Assembly: GCA_948144175.1 (NCBI GenBank)
Contig: CANXME010002317.1
Coordinates: forward strand, 2,418,001-2,482,000
Reading direction: 5' to 3'
DNA length: 64,000 nt
Source: Closterium sp. NIES-65
Lineage: Eukaryota > Streptophyta > Zygnematophyceae > Desmidiales > Closteriaceae
Below the pieces are notes generated by a model, which saw nothing but the letters and a program-made list of their open reading frames with translations, had not been told where the DNA came from and made no database searches. How positions within the stretch are numbered: position 1 is the stretch's first letter; every line of letters starts with the position of its first letter. This document shows, piece by piece, positions 43,801 to 55,870 of the stretch. Made by a program: the position numbers and the translations under genes.

Positions 43801-46373
43801 CCAGGCTCAGCAGCTCCAGACTCAGCACCTCCAGGCTCAGCAGCTCCCGACTCAGCACCCCCAGGCTCATTAGCTCCAGCTCCAGTAGGACCCGCAGGCC
43901 TAGCAGCTCCGGGACCGGCAGCACCAGCACCCTCAGCAGGCGAAGAAGCTCCAGCTCCAGCAGCACGCCTCCAGCGGCGAGCAAACCACTCGCGCAGCTC
44001 CTGTGGAGAGAGCGGCTCCCGCCGAGACGGAAGAACCGGAGAGCCCCCAGGTCCAGCAGGCGCAGGCTCCGGACCTCCAGGCCCAGCACCCCCAGACTCA
44101 GCACCCCCCGGCCTCGCACCCCCAGGCCCAGCACCCCCAGCAGCAGCACCCCCAGGTTCAGCACTCGCAGCAGGACCAGACTCAGCAGCAACCTCGACTG
44201 GCTCGACTGTGTCTACCTGGGACACACCTGAAGGGGCAGGAACCTGAGGGGGGAGGGGGTCTACCGGGGGGGGAACTGGTACCAGGAAGTCCGGTGGGGG
44301 GGGGAGGGAAGGAGTACGGTAGGGGAAGAGGCGGTAGAAGGGGACTGACTCGTCGAACGTGACGTCCTGGGAGGACAGAACACGACGAGAGGAGGGGTGG
44401 TAGAACTGCCACCCCGGAGCGTCAGAGGGGAAGCCAAGGAAGACACAGGGAGCAGCACGGGGGGACAGCTTGTCCGCAGACAAGTCGCGGACAAACGCGC
44501 GAGATCCCCAGACACGGAACGCAGACGCATCGCCGACCTTCCCCGTCCACAGTAACACTGGGGACATCGCGGGCCGAGAGACCCTGGGGTGAAGGTTTAG
44601 CTGATGCGCCGCGTATCGAACCGCAAACGGCCACAGAAAATGGGGGGCAGCCGCATGCATCATGGACGTACGAGCGACATCCATGACCATGCCAATGCGG
44701 CGCTCAGCAATCCCATTTTGCTGTGGAGAGTCCGGAAGCGTAAAGGTCTGGCGGATCCCCTGTGCACGACAGTAGTCTCGCAGAAGGCGAGAGGAGAACT
44801 CCCCACCTCGGTCAGAGTGCAGACGCATAACAGGAAGGTCCGAGCCGAAGCTCCTCCTGAGCTGGAGACGAGCCTCGCGGATCCAGGCGATCAGCACCTC
44901 AGTGACAGCACCCTTGCTGCGCAAGGGGAGGACTGTGGTGTAACGCGAGTAGTCGTCAACCACCAACAGGAAGTAGCGCTCGTAACCCTGCCCACGGACG
45001 GGGGCTGGGCCCCACACGTCCATGTGAAGCGTCTGCAGAGGAGCCTCTGTCGGGGGAAACTGGGAGGAGTGAGGAGCAGCCCTGAGGCGCCCCTCGACAC
45101 AGGGGACACAGGAAGGTCCTGGTCCCGAAGGAAGGGGAGGGAGAGACTGGGGAAGACCAGAGACAAGGACACGGGAAGCCATGCCCCGAAGACGGGGCAA
45201 GGAGGGGTGGCCTAGACGGTGGTGCCACAGGAGAGTCTCGTGAGACAGGAGGCGACACGAACAGGGGGCAGACTCAGGACCAGACCTGGACGCAGCAGCA
45301 AACACCTGACCCGACGCTGCTACCTGACCGGACGCGGGGACAGGAGGAGACTCAGTGGTCAGGGTGTAGAGGCTCGACCCCGGCCGACGCGAGAACGTGG
45401 CCAGGTGCCGGCCTGTGCGTGCGTCCGTGCAGTGGGTCACCCGCTGACTCGCAGGAGTGAACTGGTGAACCCCCGCATCCTGTAGGTGTGCACCACTCAC
45501 CAAGTTCGTCGAGAACGAGGGGAGGTACAGGCCAGACAGGGTGCCCGAGGGGGCAGCCGGACACGGGAGGACAGTGGAAAAGTGAGCGAGGACAGGACCC
45601 CTAGAGGGGTCAGCCAGGGAGACTGCAACCGGCCGACCAAGCGGCGTGAGTGTGGTGCGGTCCCGAAAGAAGGAGCGAGAAGCCCCAGAGTCAAGTGTAA
45701 AGGTGAGGGAGGCCGAAGCCAACGCGGTACCTGAGAGCGCAGCCTCACCCGCACCTGAGGAAGCAGACTCACTAGCACCTAGAGCAGCAGCCGCACCTAT
45801 ACCTGGAGCAGGAGACTCACTAGCACCCAGAGCAGCAGCCTCACCAGTAGCTAGAGCAGCAGGTCCTATACCTGGGTCAAGCGGGACGCACAGGTGACCG
45901 GCACGGTCAGCACTAGTAGGCAATGCATACATGGCAGTGAGAATAGCATCATAGTCAAGAGCAAATATATCTACCCTCTGCCTAAGCAACTCCACCCAGT
46001 CGGGAAGCTCAGCCTCGTCGCCAAACACGGTACACCAGGCGTCGCTCAGACGGGCGAAGTAGCGGGACTGTGTATGACTAGGTGTCCCACAAGGCTGACC
46101 AGTCCGAGTACCAGTGCGAATCACGTAAGAGCAGCGAACAGCACTGAGAGACCCTCCACTCTGAGCGTACCACTCACGAAGCTCGCGAGGCGTGAGAGAC
46201 ACGCGAGAGGGTCGCGGGAGCTGCATCTGGCCGCCACCACGAGTAGAAGCAGCAGGAGTGGTAGTAGGAGTAGTGCCGCCACCCCTACAGCCCCAACCAG
46301 CGTACCACTCACGCAGCTGCTGGGGCGTGAGGGACTCACGCAGGCGTCGCTGGGGCTGCATCTGGCTCCGCAA
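40860..46373 (-). pseudogene. Copia-C polyprotein, gag-truncated, one nonsense codon
   Basis: The frame begins MRSQMQPQRRLRESL. The first 350-400 residues present in Copia-D are missing. It has two LREWYA motifs, a damaged Cys-His motif (C-x13-C then H but no final Cys), protease DSGAS, integrase (HHRLGHPS, MDVWGPAP, HSDRGGEF, NGIAERR), a linker with three 102-residue repeats, RT (YVDDLV) and RNase H. A TGA at 41052 interrupts RNase H. Copia-D has AGA there, so the change was A to T. Beyond it the frame runs to its natural TGA at 40860. Confidence 0.88.
43260..44190 (-). repeat. Three 306-bp coding repeats in the Copia-C linker
   Basis: Repeats are spaced exactly 306 bp (anchor GCACGCCTCC at 43351, 43657 and 43963). 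Each encodes a LSPQELREWFARRWRRAAGAG box followed by Gly/Ala/Glu/Pro repeats (EPGGAESGAA). Copia-D has only one such unit, at about 51420. Confidence 0.9.
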
Positions 46374-46439
46374 GTAGAAGCAGGAGCAGGACTAGCAGCA
46401 GGAAGGCAGGCAGCCAGGTAAGCCAAAAGGCAAGCAGGC

Positions 46440-47560
46440 AGGCAAGCAGGCGACGCGCAGTGTGCTAGCAGGGCAAGAGCTCACCAGTGGTGGGAAGAGT
46501 AGGCTCGGCGACTCAGCGGCTCGGCAGCTCGGCGGCTCTGCGGCTCGGGCGACGCGGGCGGCTCGGCGGCAAGGCGGCTCGGCAGCAACTGCAGCTCAGC
46601 AGCTCGGCGACTCGGCGGCTCGGCGGCAGGGCGGCTCGGCAGCAACTGCAGCTCAGCAGCTCAGCGACCCGGCAGCTCGGCGGCAGGGCGGCTCGGCTGC
46701 TGGGCGGCTCGGGTGCAGGGCGGCTCGGCGGTGGGGCGGCTCGGCTGCTGCAGGTGAGCTGCTCGGCTGCTGCAGCGGGAGATGAAGGAGGAGGAGAAGC
46801 AGGGGAGGCCACACACCTGCCACCCCTCTGCTGGCCTCTCCTGACGGGAAAAGGGGGGGGGGGGGGGGGGGGGGCGGTAGGTGCAGCGGCGGGGCCAGCA
46901 GGTGCAGTTGCGGGGCCGGTAGAAGGGGACGGCGGGGCCGTCAGGAGGGGACGGAGGGGCCGTCAGGAAGGGACGGCGGGGCCGTCAGGAAGGGACGGCG
47001 GGGCCGTCACGAAGGGACGGCGGGGCCGTCAGGAGGCGACCGGGCTGCGACGGGGCGGCAAGAGAGCCGGCGGCGGGGCCGCAAGAGAGTCGGCGACGGG
47101 GCCGCGTGAGAGCCGGGGCGGGGCCGCGTCAGGGCCGGCGGCGAGGCCGCGAGAGAGCCGGGGCGGGGCCGCAATCAGGAGGCAGCGGCGGGGCCGCGTC
47201 AGAGCCGGCGGCGGGGCCTCGTCGAGGCGGGCGGCGGGGCCGCGGTGGAGCCGGCGGCGAGGCCGGCTAAGAGCCGGCGGCGGGGCCGCGTCAGGGCCAG
47301 CGGCGGGCCGCGATCAGCGAGCGGCGGGGCCGCGTCAGAGCCGGCGGCGGGGCCGCGTCAGAGCCGGCGGCGGGGCCGCGATCAGCGGGCGGCGGAGCCG
47401 CTGCAGAGGAGGCGGCGGGGCCGCGTCAAGCAGGGGTGGCGGGGCCGCGTCAGAGGGACAGCGGGGCCGCGAGAGTAATGGCGACCCGAAGGGTCGCGAA
47501 AAAAAATGCGCGCCTCGGGGCGCTCTTCGGTGGGCCCTAAAAAAACGGTCCTTAGGAAGG
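46440..47560 (-). repeat. GC-rich tandem-repeat leader of Copia-C
   Basis: CGGCTCGGCGGC-type repeats (46500-46760), a G homopolymer at about 46852-46874, and GCCGGCGGCGGGGCCGCGTCAGA-type repeats (47040-47460). The leader ends near the primer site. Confidence 0.8.
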
Positions 47561-47595
47561 ACCCGCTCTATACCATGTGAAAGATAAGAGAACAG

Positions 47596-47850
47596 TGTCA
47601 GAATTATATTTATTATAGCTGCATGTAGTTCTAGCTGTAGTGTAGTTATTAAATTTGTAGGTGGTGCACCTCTTCATGTGTTCCTTTGCTATATGTACCT
47701 CGAATCCTATAGTGAAAACACATTCTCCAATTTTCCTCTCTCAACTCACTCGACACTCTCCTAGGGAAAAACCCGCTCGATACCTAACTACGGGCCTAGG
47801 CTACTAAGCCTAGGCCCCACCTTTCAACTCTTGTTCTTAGACTCTCGACA
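47596..47850. mobile_element. Solo LTR of an unrelated family inside the Copia-C 5' LTR
   Basis: 255 bp starting TGTCAGAATTATATT and ending CTCTCGACA, with target duplication AACAG (47591-47595 and 47851-47855). The left Copia-C LTR shows the empty site. No other copy is in the window. The orientation is uncertain. Confidence 0.85.
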
Positions 47851-48941
47851 AACAGGAATGAAATGACTAAGTCAGAGTTGTGTACAAATACAACCCTAGA
47901 AAGCTGTACCCCATATGTGCTACCCCACTATAGCCTAAAAACATGCATCAGTTATAATACTCTGACAACCGGCTCTCGAATGGATTTACTACACCGACGT
48001 AGCCGCAGGGAGAAAACGTGGCAGCAGTTTCGGGCAGATTTAATCGAGCGTTTCGAACCAATTAATACAACCTACATGGCGCGGCAGCAGATACACCGAC
48101 ACAAGCAATACAGTAGTGTAACACAGTACACGCAGCAGATGGAGTTACTGTTCAACCGCATCACCGACCTGACCGAAGGCGAAAAAATCCAGGCGTACAC
48201 CGAAGGATTAAAAATGGAGATTCGGCGGCAGGTGATTGCGGCGAATTACAACAGCTACAGAGACATCGTGCGTGCTGCCGAGCGATACGACGCGCTGACT
48301 CAAAGTCAACCCGAAACACGACGCTTCACGCCGAACCGTACATTCGGCACGAAGCGATCGGCACCCCCCACGTTCACCGAACCGATGGATATCGACAAAT
48401 ACAACGCGAAGCAGCAGTCGACAAAATGCAAATTTTGCGGCGCAGCAGGACATCAGTTTTTGTCGTGCTATAAAATGAAGAAAGCACGTGCGGCACTCCG
48501 GGACGGAAACAGTGGAGCACCCCCGAAGTAAAAAAACGGGAATCGCCAGTAGCCGCGGATCGACCTGGCGATCGCGTAAAGATCCGAAAAGCAGGAAAAG
48601 GCTGTGAAACAATGAGAAGAGGAATGAAATGACTAATTCAGAAATTGGTACAAATAACAAACACTAGGAATCTGTACCCCATATGTGCTACCCCACTACA
48701 GCCTACAAACATGTATCAGCTATAATGTTCTGACACACCCCCATAGGCAAAGTGGGGGAGAACAAGGGGTCACAAGACCAGTCAAGCAAAGCAAAGCAAG
48801 CTCAGGGTGGATCACAAAGTCACCACACAGTCCGAGCACAAGAGCAGGGCCAGAGGCCAGTTCACATGCAGGAGTACAGACATATATATATTACTAGACA
48901 AGCAAGAGCAGGTATATATATATATCACAGTACAAGTGAAG

Positions 48942-51900
48942 TCAGGAAGAGAGCAAGTGAGGCAAGACAGGCACAAGACCCAGCTGGGTACAGAAGCGCT
49001 GATGGTCACAAGGCGCGAGTGCCTTGGTGAACACATCAGCAGTGTTGGCCTCAGAGGCCACGTACGCAAGTCGCAGCTGACCACGCTGCTGCAGCTCACG
49101 AGCAAGGAAGTAGCGGAGAGCAATGTGCTTCGTTCTGTGCTCCAGACGCTGCTCTCGACACAAGGCCAGCATGGCCTTGTTGTCTACGTACAGCACTGGA
49201 GGAGAACGAGGCGGCTCTCCAAGGTCAGTCAGCAGGTAGGTGAGCCAGCGAAGCTCCTGCGCAGCCATGGCCCCGGCGTAGATCTCAGCCTCACAACTGG
49301 AGCCGAGAACCGAAGACGAGCGAGTAGACCGCCACGAGACAGAGCCAGAACCAAGGCTGAAGGTGTAACCCTGTGACGACCGCTGCGTAGCCTGGTCGTC
49401 AGCCCAAGAAGCGTCCGCGTGGCCCGTAAGGACCACTGGACTCCGCCCTCCAAGCACTAGCCCCATGCCCGACGTACTGCACAGGTAGCGCAATACCCTC
49501 TTCGCTGCAGCCATGTGCTCAGGTCGGTGTCTCCCAGGAGCAACATAGCGTGCAAGGATGCTCAGAGGGTATGCAAGGTCAGGTCGTGTGCAGGTCATCA
49601 GGTACATGAGGCAGCCAACAAGCTCTGCATACGGGCCACTCGACTCTACGGACTCATCCGAAGGCAGAGCTGAGAGCGAGTGGCGAGTAGGCAGAGGAGT
49701 GGCCTGAGGCGAGGAGTACGTGAAGCCGAAGCGCTGAAGGACCTGCTGCACCATGTGTGACTGAGTCAGGGTAATGGTGCGGCGTGCTCTGTCCCGAGTG
49801 ATCTGCAAGCCAAGGTAGCTGCGCAGTTCACCCAGGTCTGTGCACGTGTGTCTCTTCAGCAGCTCGGACTTCACGTAGGCGAGTCCAGCAGTGTCCGCTG
49901 TGGCAAAGACCAAGTCGTCGACGTACACGAGGATGTAGAACGGCGGCAAGGAAGTGTCGGTGCGAAGAAACAGCGACGGGTCAGCAGTGGAAGGAGCAAA
50001 CCCAAGAGCCGCAAGCGTAGTCCTCAGTGTGTCGTGCCACTCACGCGGTGCCTGGCGGAGACCGTAGACTGGCCGTCGGAGGCTCCACTGGGTGCCAGGA
50101 GGGAAAGTCCCAGTGAAGCCAGGCGGACGGCGCAGCCAGATCTCCTCGTGCAGGCTACCCTGCAGGAACGCAGTGCTGAAGTCGAGAGAGTGAAGCTCGT
50201 AGTCGCGCTGAGCGGCAACGTGCAGCAGCACCCGAAGAGTAGTCATTTTCGGGGTGGGAGAGAAGGTCTGAAAGTAGTCAACTTCCTGCCGCTGACTGAA
50301 GCCACGAGCGACGTAACGCGCCTTGAAGACAGGCGGAGAGCCCGGCGGCCGCTTCACCCTGAAGATCCACATGCCACTGACGATGTTCGCCCCAGGAGGG
50401 GGAACTGCGTCAACGTAGGTGCCTGTGGACTTCCAGGAAGCCATCTCTGCATCCATAGCTGCCTGCCACTGAGAGGAGTAGGGACCCTCTACAGCCTCCG
50501 CGTAGGAACGCGGAGTCGGGATGTCTAGTGCATCCGGGTCTCCCTCAGGGGCAAGCAGTACAGACGCGAGATGAGGTGAAGCAGCCGCTAGACACTATAA
50601 CTCCTCCTGCCTGTCCTCTAGGACGTCCGTGCCAAGAGCACACTCACCCCCGACGGACGGAGGACAGACAGACGCAGACTCAGCAACAAGACTAGCAGCG
50701 TAGTCTAAGCGACAGCGAGCAGCAAAGTCGACAAGCTCAGTGAGTAGGGCAGACGCAGCAGAAGACTCGAAAGAAGGGTCAGTGACCACAGTAGCAAGGA
50801 AACGCGTGACAGTAGGACTGGCAGCACGCAGAGAGTCCGACGCAGGGTCGGCAAGCGCAGGAAGAGAGGACGCAGGAGGAGAAGGCAAAGGGGCACGCAG
50901 AGGAGCAGTGGACGGACGCAAAGACATCTGGTGCGTGCCAGGGACAGGAGGAGGACGCTGACGCGAACCGCGACCAGTAGCGCGAGCAGGACGAACAGGC
51001 GACGCAGGACGAGACGCAGGCTCACGACGCTCAGCAAGACCTCCAGTAGGACCAGTGTAAGGAGAGGGAGCAGGTAGTGGAGAGGAAGGCTCCAGCAGGG
51101 ACTGCGACTGGACAGGCGGTGGACTCTCTACCGGAGGAGAAAGACCAAGAACCTGCTGCAGTAGCGGAACGAAGTACAGTCGAGGCCGCTCAGCAGCTCC
51201 AGGCGCAGCAGGGACAGCTCCAGCACCCTCAGCGACAGCACCAGGGCCACCAACTCCTCCAGCAGCAGGACCAACAGTAGCAGTCTCAGCACCAACACCC
51301 TCAGCAGCGCCAGCTCCAAGAGGACCCGCAGGCCCAGCAGCTCCGGGACCGGCAGCACCAGCACCCTCGTCAGTCGAAGAGGGTCCAGCTCCAGCTCCAG
51401 CAGCACCCCCAGACTCAGCAGCACGCCTCCAACGACGAGCGAACCACTCGCGCAGCTCCTGTGGAGAGAGAGGCTCCCGGGGAGGCTGAGCAGCAGGAGA
51501 AACCCCAGGCGCAGTAGCTCCAGACGCAGCACCCCCAGGCGCAGCAGCTCCCAACTCAGCACCCCCAGGCTCAGCAGCTCCCGACTCAGCACCCCCAGAC
51601 CCAGCACCTCCAGTGACAGCACCCCCCGGCGCAGCACTCCTAGGCTCCGCACCCTCCGCACTAGCACCCCCAGGCTCAGGACCCCCAGCAGCAGCTCCTC
51701 TAGGCTCAGCACCCCCGCGGACAGCACCCCCAGAGTCAGCACCCCCAGGCTCAGCACCCGCAGCAGCACCAGAGTCACCAGTAACCTCGACCGGGTCAAC
51801 GGCGTCTACCTGGGACACACCTGAGGGAGCAGGAACCTGAGGGGGAAGGGGGTCTACCGGGGGGGGAACCGGCACAAGGAAGTCCGGGGGAGGGGGGAGG

Positions 51901-54884
51901 GAAGGAGTGCGGTAGGGGAAGAGACGGTAGAAGGGGACCGACTCGTCGAACGTGACGTCCTGGGAGGAAAGAACACGACGAGAGGAGGGGTGGTAGAACT
52001 GCCACCCTGGGGCGTCAGTGGGGAAGCCAAGGAAGACACAGGGAGCAGCACGAGGGGACAGCTTGTCCGCTGACAAGTCGCGGACAAACGCCCGAGATCC
52101 CCAGACACGAAACACAGACGCATCGCCAACCTTCCCCGTCCACAGCAAGGCTGGGGACATCGCAGGCCTAGAGACCCGCGGGTGAAGGTTGAGCTGATGC
52201 GCCGCGTACCTCACCGCAAACGGCCACAGAAAATGGGGGGCAGCCGCATGCATCATGGACGTACGAGCGACATCCATGACCATGCCAATGCGGCGCTCAG
52301 CAATCCCATTTTGCTGTGGTGAGTCCGGAAGCGTGAAGGTCTGGCGGATCCCCCGTGCACGACAGTAGTCTCGCAGAAGGCGAGAGGAGAACTCTCCGCC
52401 TCTGTCCGAGTGCAGACGCAGAACAGGAAAGTCCGAGCCGAAGCTCTTCCTGAGCTGGAGACGAGCCTCGCGGATCCAGTCGATCAGCACCTCAGTGACA
52501 GCACCCTTGCTGCGCAAGGGGAGGACTGTGGTGTAACGCGAGTAGTCGTCAACCACCAACAGGAAGTAGCGCTCGTAACCCTGCCCACGGACGGGGGCCG
52601 GGCCCCACACATCCATGTGAAGCGTCTGCAGCGGAGCCTCTGTCGGGGGGAAGTGGGAAGAGTGAGGAGTAGCCCGGAGGCGACCCTCGACACAGGGGAC
52701 ACAGGAAGGCCCTGGCCCGGGGGGGGGAGGAGGGAGAGACCGGGGAAGACCAGAGACAAGGACACGGGAAGCCATGCTCCGAAGACGAGCCAAGGAGGGG
52801 TGGCCTAGACGGTGGTGCCACAGGAGAGTCTCGTGAGACAGGAGGCGACAGGAACAGGGGGCAGACTCAGGACCTGACCGGGACGCAGCAGCAAACACCT
52901 GACCTGACGCAGCTACCTGACCAGACACAGGGACAGGAGGAGACGAAGTGGTCAGGGTGTAGAGACTCGACCCCAGCCGACGCGAAAAGGTGGCCAGGTG
53001 TCGGCCTGTGTCTGCGTCCGTGCAGTGGGTCACCCGCCGCCTCGCAGGAGTGAACTGGTGAACCCCCGCATCCTGTAGGTCCGCACCACTCACCAAGTTC
53101 GTAGAGAACGAGGGAAGGTACAGACCAGACAGGGTGCCCGAAGGGGCAGCCGGACACGGGAGGACAGTGGAGAAGTGAGACAGGACAAGACCCCCAGAGG
53201 GGTCAGCAAGGGAGACCGCAACCGGTCGGCCAAGTGGCGTGAGGGTAGTGCGGTCTCGAAAGAAGGAGCGAGAAGCCCCAGAGTCAAGTGTGAAAGTGAG
53301 GGAGGACGAGGGCGACGCAGTACCTGAGAGCGCAGTCTCACCAGCACCTGAGAGCGCAGTCTCACTAGTACCTGAGAGCGCAGACGCACTGGCACCTAGA
53401 GCAGCAGCCTCACAAGTACCTAGGGCAGCAGTACCAATGCCCGGGTCGGGCTGGAAACACCGGTAACCCTCATTCTCCTCACTATAAGTCACAGCATACA
53501 TAGCAGAAAGGATAGCATCAAAATCAAGATCAAAGATCGCTACACCAGCCCTAAGGAGCTCATCCCAGCGAGGGATCTCACTAGCCCCGGGGAACTGCTG
53601 ACGCCAAGCGTCCGTCAGGCGGCCAAAGCAGCGCTGGGTGGAGTGGGCACCCCCACACTGCTCACCCGTGCGGTCGCCGGAACGAAGAACGTAGGCGCAG
53701 GGACCAGTACCCCCACCCCTCTGACGCGCAGTGTACCACTCACGAAGCTGCTGAGGCGGAGGGATGTCCCGCGAACGCTGCTGCTGCTGCCGCTGCGAGC
53801 GCTGGCCACCACCACCGCCGCTCCGCTGCTGGGTACCACCACGACCAGCTCCACCTCCTCCACCACCACCGCCTCCTCCGCCGCCGCCTCCACCGCCTCC
53901 ACCTCCACCGCCTCCACCTCCACCGCCTCCACTCCCGCTGCTGCCTCCACCACCACCGGTGCCACCACCACCACCGTCTCCGCCGCTGCTGCCACCACCA
54001 CCACCACCACTACCACTACTCCCGCCGCCACCCCCACTCCCTCCGCCGCCTCCGCCGCCACCGCCACCGCCCCCTCCAGCTCCGCCCGCGCCCTTGCCCC
54101 CCTTGCCCTTGCCAGAGCGACGTCTCCCACTAGGGGCAGACGCCGCGCCGACCGACTCAAGACCAAGCAGGTCGGCCGCAGCAGCAGAGGCAACAGAGGG
54201 CAGCAAGGGGGAAGGAGAGCACCCCTCAAAGATGGGGGTGCGAGGGTCACCACGAGAGGCACCGACAGCGACTATGCTCTTCTCCGCTGCGAGGAGGGCC
54301 TTCTCGAGGAGGTCGACGGTGAGAGTGGTGGGACAGACTGCGAGAAAGTGGTCCCTGACTACGCGGAGGGAGTCAGGGAGGCGTGCGACTACGTAGTAGA
54401 GAGTGATGTACATGGGGGGGGGGTTCTTAGCGCAAAACTCAGCAGGAAGGGCGGCGCGGTAGCGAGTGTCACTAGTGCGGAGGTGCGTAATGAGGTCAGC
54501 GACAGTGGGAAAGGCAGAGAGGTCAGGAAAGAGGTAGGGAAGCATGAGACGGCTCAGTGCAGCAGTGGCAGGAGAGGAGTAGCGTGCAACTACAGCGTCG
54601 TACAAGGTCTGAGCACTCTTGTACTGACTAAAATGCGCACGCTCAGAGGTAGGGAGGTGGCGACGCACAGCAAGACGTGCAGCAGCATCGCGGGTGGCCC
54701 ACTGAGAGCGGACAGTGGGATCAGCATCGGCAGTAGGAGCAGGAGAGGCGCCAGAGGTGAGGTCAAAGAGAGAAAGGCTGTCAGCTCTGTCGCACTGTAA
54801 GAAAAGCTGCAGGTCATCTAGCCAGACCTCGAAATCAATGGCGCGACCCTCGGCGTCAAAGGCTAGGACACTAGGGGTGGCCAT
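48942..54884 (-). pseudogene. Copia-D gag-pol with a single nonsense codon
   Basis: Frame of 1981 codons from MATPSVLAFD (54884) to TGA at 48942. Gag contains a run of about 90 Gly-rich residues (53840-54105), PPPQQLREWY and the motif C-x13-C-x3-H-x4-C. Protease DSGAS lies at about residue 531, integrase HHRLGHPS at about 695 with MDVWGPAP, HSDRGGEF and NGIAERR, one LREWF linker repeat, RT YVDDLV at about 1656, and RNase H VDNKAM. The only defect is TAG at 50595-50597. Copia-C has CAG at that place (EEL-Q-CLAAASPH), so a C-to-T change is the cause. Confidence 0.9.
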
Positions 54885-54984
54885 GATGACGACAGCGAAG
54901 CAGTGCAAGCAGTAGGGAAAGAGGGCGCAGTGACAGAGGGACTGTGCTCACCAGGCAGGGAAGGCCGTGCAGCTCGACAGAAAA

Positions 54985-55870
54985 GCAGAGTGGCGACCGG
55001 GCGGCTCGGGTGTACAGCTGCTCAGCTCCCGGGCGGCTCGGCGGCAGGGCGGTTCGGGTGCAGGGCGGCTCGGCTCCCGGGCGGCTCGGCGACGGACGGC
55101 TCGGGTGCAGGGCGACTCGGCTCCCGGGCGGCTCGGCGACTGGGCGGGTCGGCTGCCCGGCCGCCCGACTGCTGCAGGTGAGGCGGCGGGGTCGCGTAAG
55201 AGAACCGGGGCGGGGCCGCGAAGGGGCCGGCGGTAGGGCCGCGTAGGAGCCGGGGCAGGGCCGCGTTGGAGCCGGCGGCAGGGCTGGCGGTAGGGCCGGC
55301 TTAGGAGCCGGGGCAGGGCCGCGTTGGAGCCGGCGGCAGGGCCGCGCAGGGGTCGGCGCAGGGCCGAGCAGAGGCCGGCGGCAGGGCCGCGTAAGGGGCC
55401 GGCGGACAGGGCCGTGAAGGAGCCGGGACGGGGCCGCGTGAGAGCCGGCGCGGGGCCGAGTAGGAGCCGGCGGCGGGGCCGCGTAGGAGCCGGGGCAGGG
55501 CCGCGTAGGAGGCCGGCGCGGGGCCGCGTAAGGGGCCGGCGCGGGGCCGCGTAAGGGGCCGGCGGCGGGGCCGCGTAAGGGGCAGGCGGACAGGGCCGCG
55601 TAGGAGCCGGGGCGGGGCCGCAATGGAGCCGGTGGCGGGGCCGCGTAGGAGCCGGGGACGGGGCCGCGTAGGAGCCGGCGCGGGGCCGCTTAGGAGCCGG
55701 CGCGGGGCCGCGTAAGGGCCGCGTAAGGGGCCGGCGCGGGGCCGCGTAAGGGCCGCGTAAGGGGCCGGCGCGGGGCCGCGTAAGGAGCAGGCGGCGGGGC
55801 CGCGTAAGGGTCAGGGCGGGGCCGCGACAGAGTGGGCGGCGAGGCCGCAGGGGAGAGGGCGACTCGAGGG
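54985..55870 (-). repeat. GC-rich tandem-repeat leader of Copia-D
   Basis: GGGCGGCTCGGCG-type repeats (55010-55160), then GGGGCCGCGTAGGAGCCGG-type repeats to about 55800. It lies between primer site and gag, as in Copia-1 and Copia-C. Confidence 0.8.

Larger units (their letters stand above)
40517..47967 (-). mobile_element. Copia-C: minus-strand copia element lacking the gag N-terminus
   Basis: LTRs are 132 bp: 40517-40648 and 47576-47967, the latter interrupted by a 255-bp solo LTR plus its 5-bp duplication. Ends are TGTGAAAG and TCTGACA; the copies differ at two positions. Target duplication ACCGG is at 40512-40516 and 47968-47972. The primer site TGGTATAGAGC abuts the right LTR. Same family as Copia-D. 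Confidence 0.95.
40120..48531 (+). pseudogene. Gypsy-B2 gag, split by Copia-C
   Basis: Left part 40120-40516 (MEGQGDNYATT to LLRGP). Right part from 47973 (ALEWIYYTDVA...) to TAA at 48529. A one-base loss near 48002-48008 (GTAGCCGCAGG against GTAGCCCGCGG in B1) shifts the frame. The zinc knuckle CKFCGAAGHQFLSC is intact and the CAG that became TAG in B1 is preserved. Confidence 0.85.

Noticed and set aside
46487..47587. 366-codon plus-strand frame
   Set aside because: It is a Gly/Arg/Ala repeat translation of the Copia-C leader, on the strand opposite to the element.
53643..54800. 385- and 210-codon plus-strand frames rich in Thr/Pro
   Set aside because: They are antisense to the Gly-rich part of Copia-D gag.
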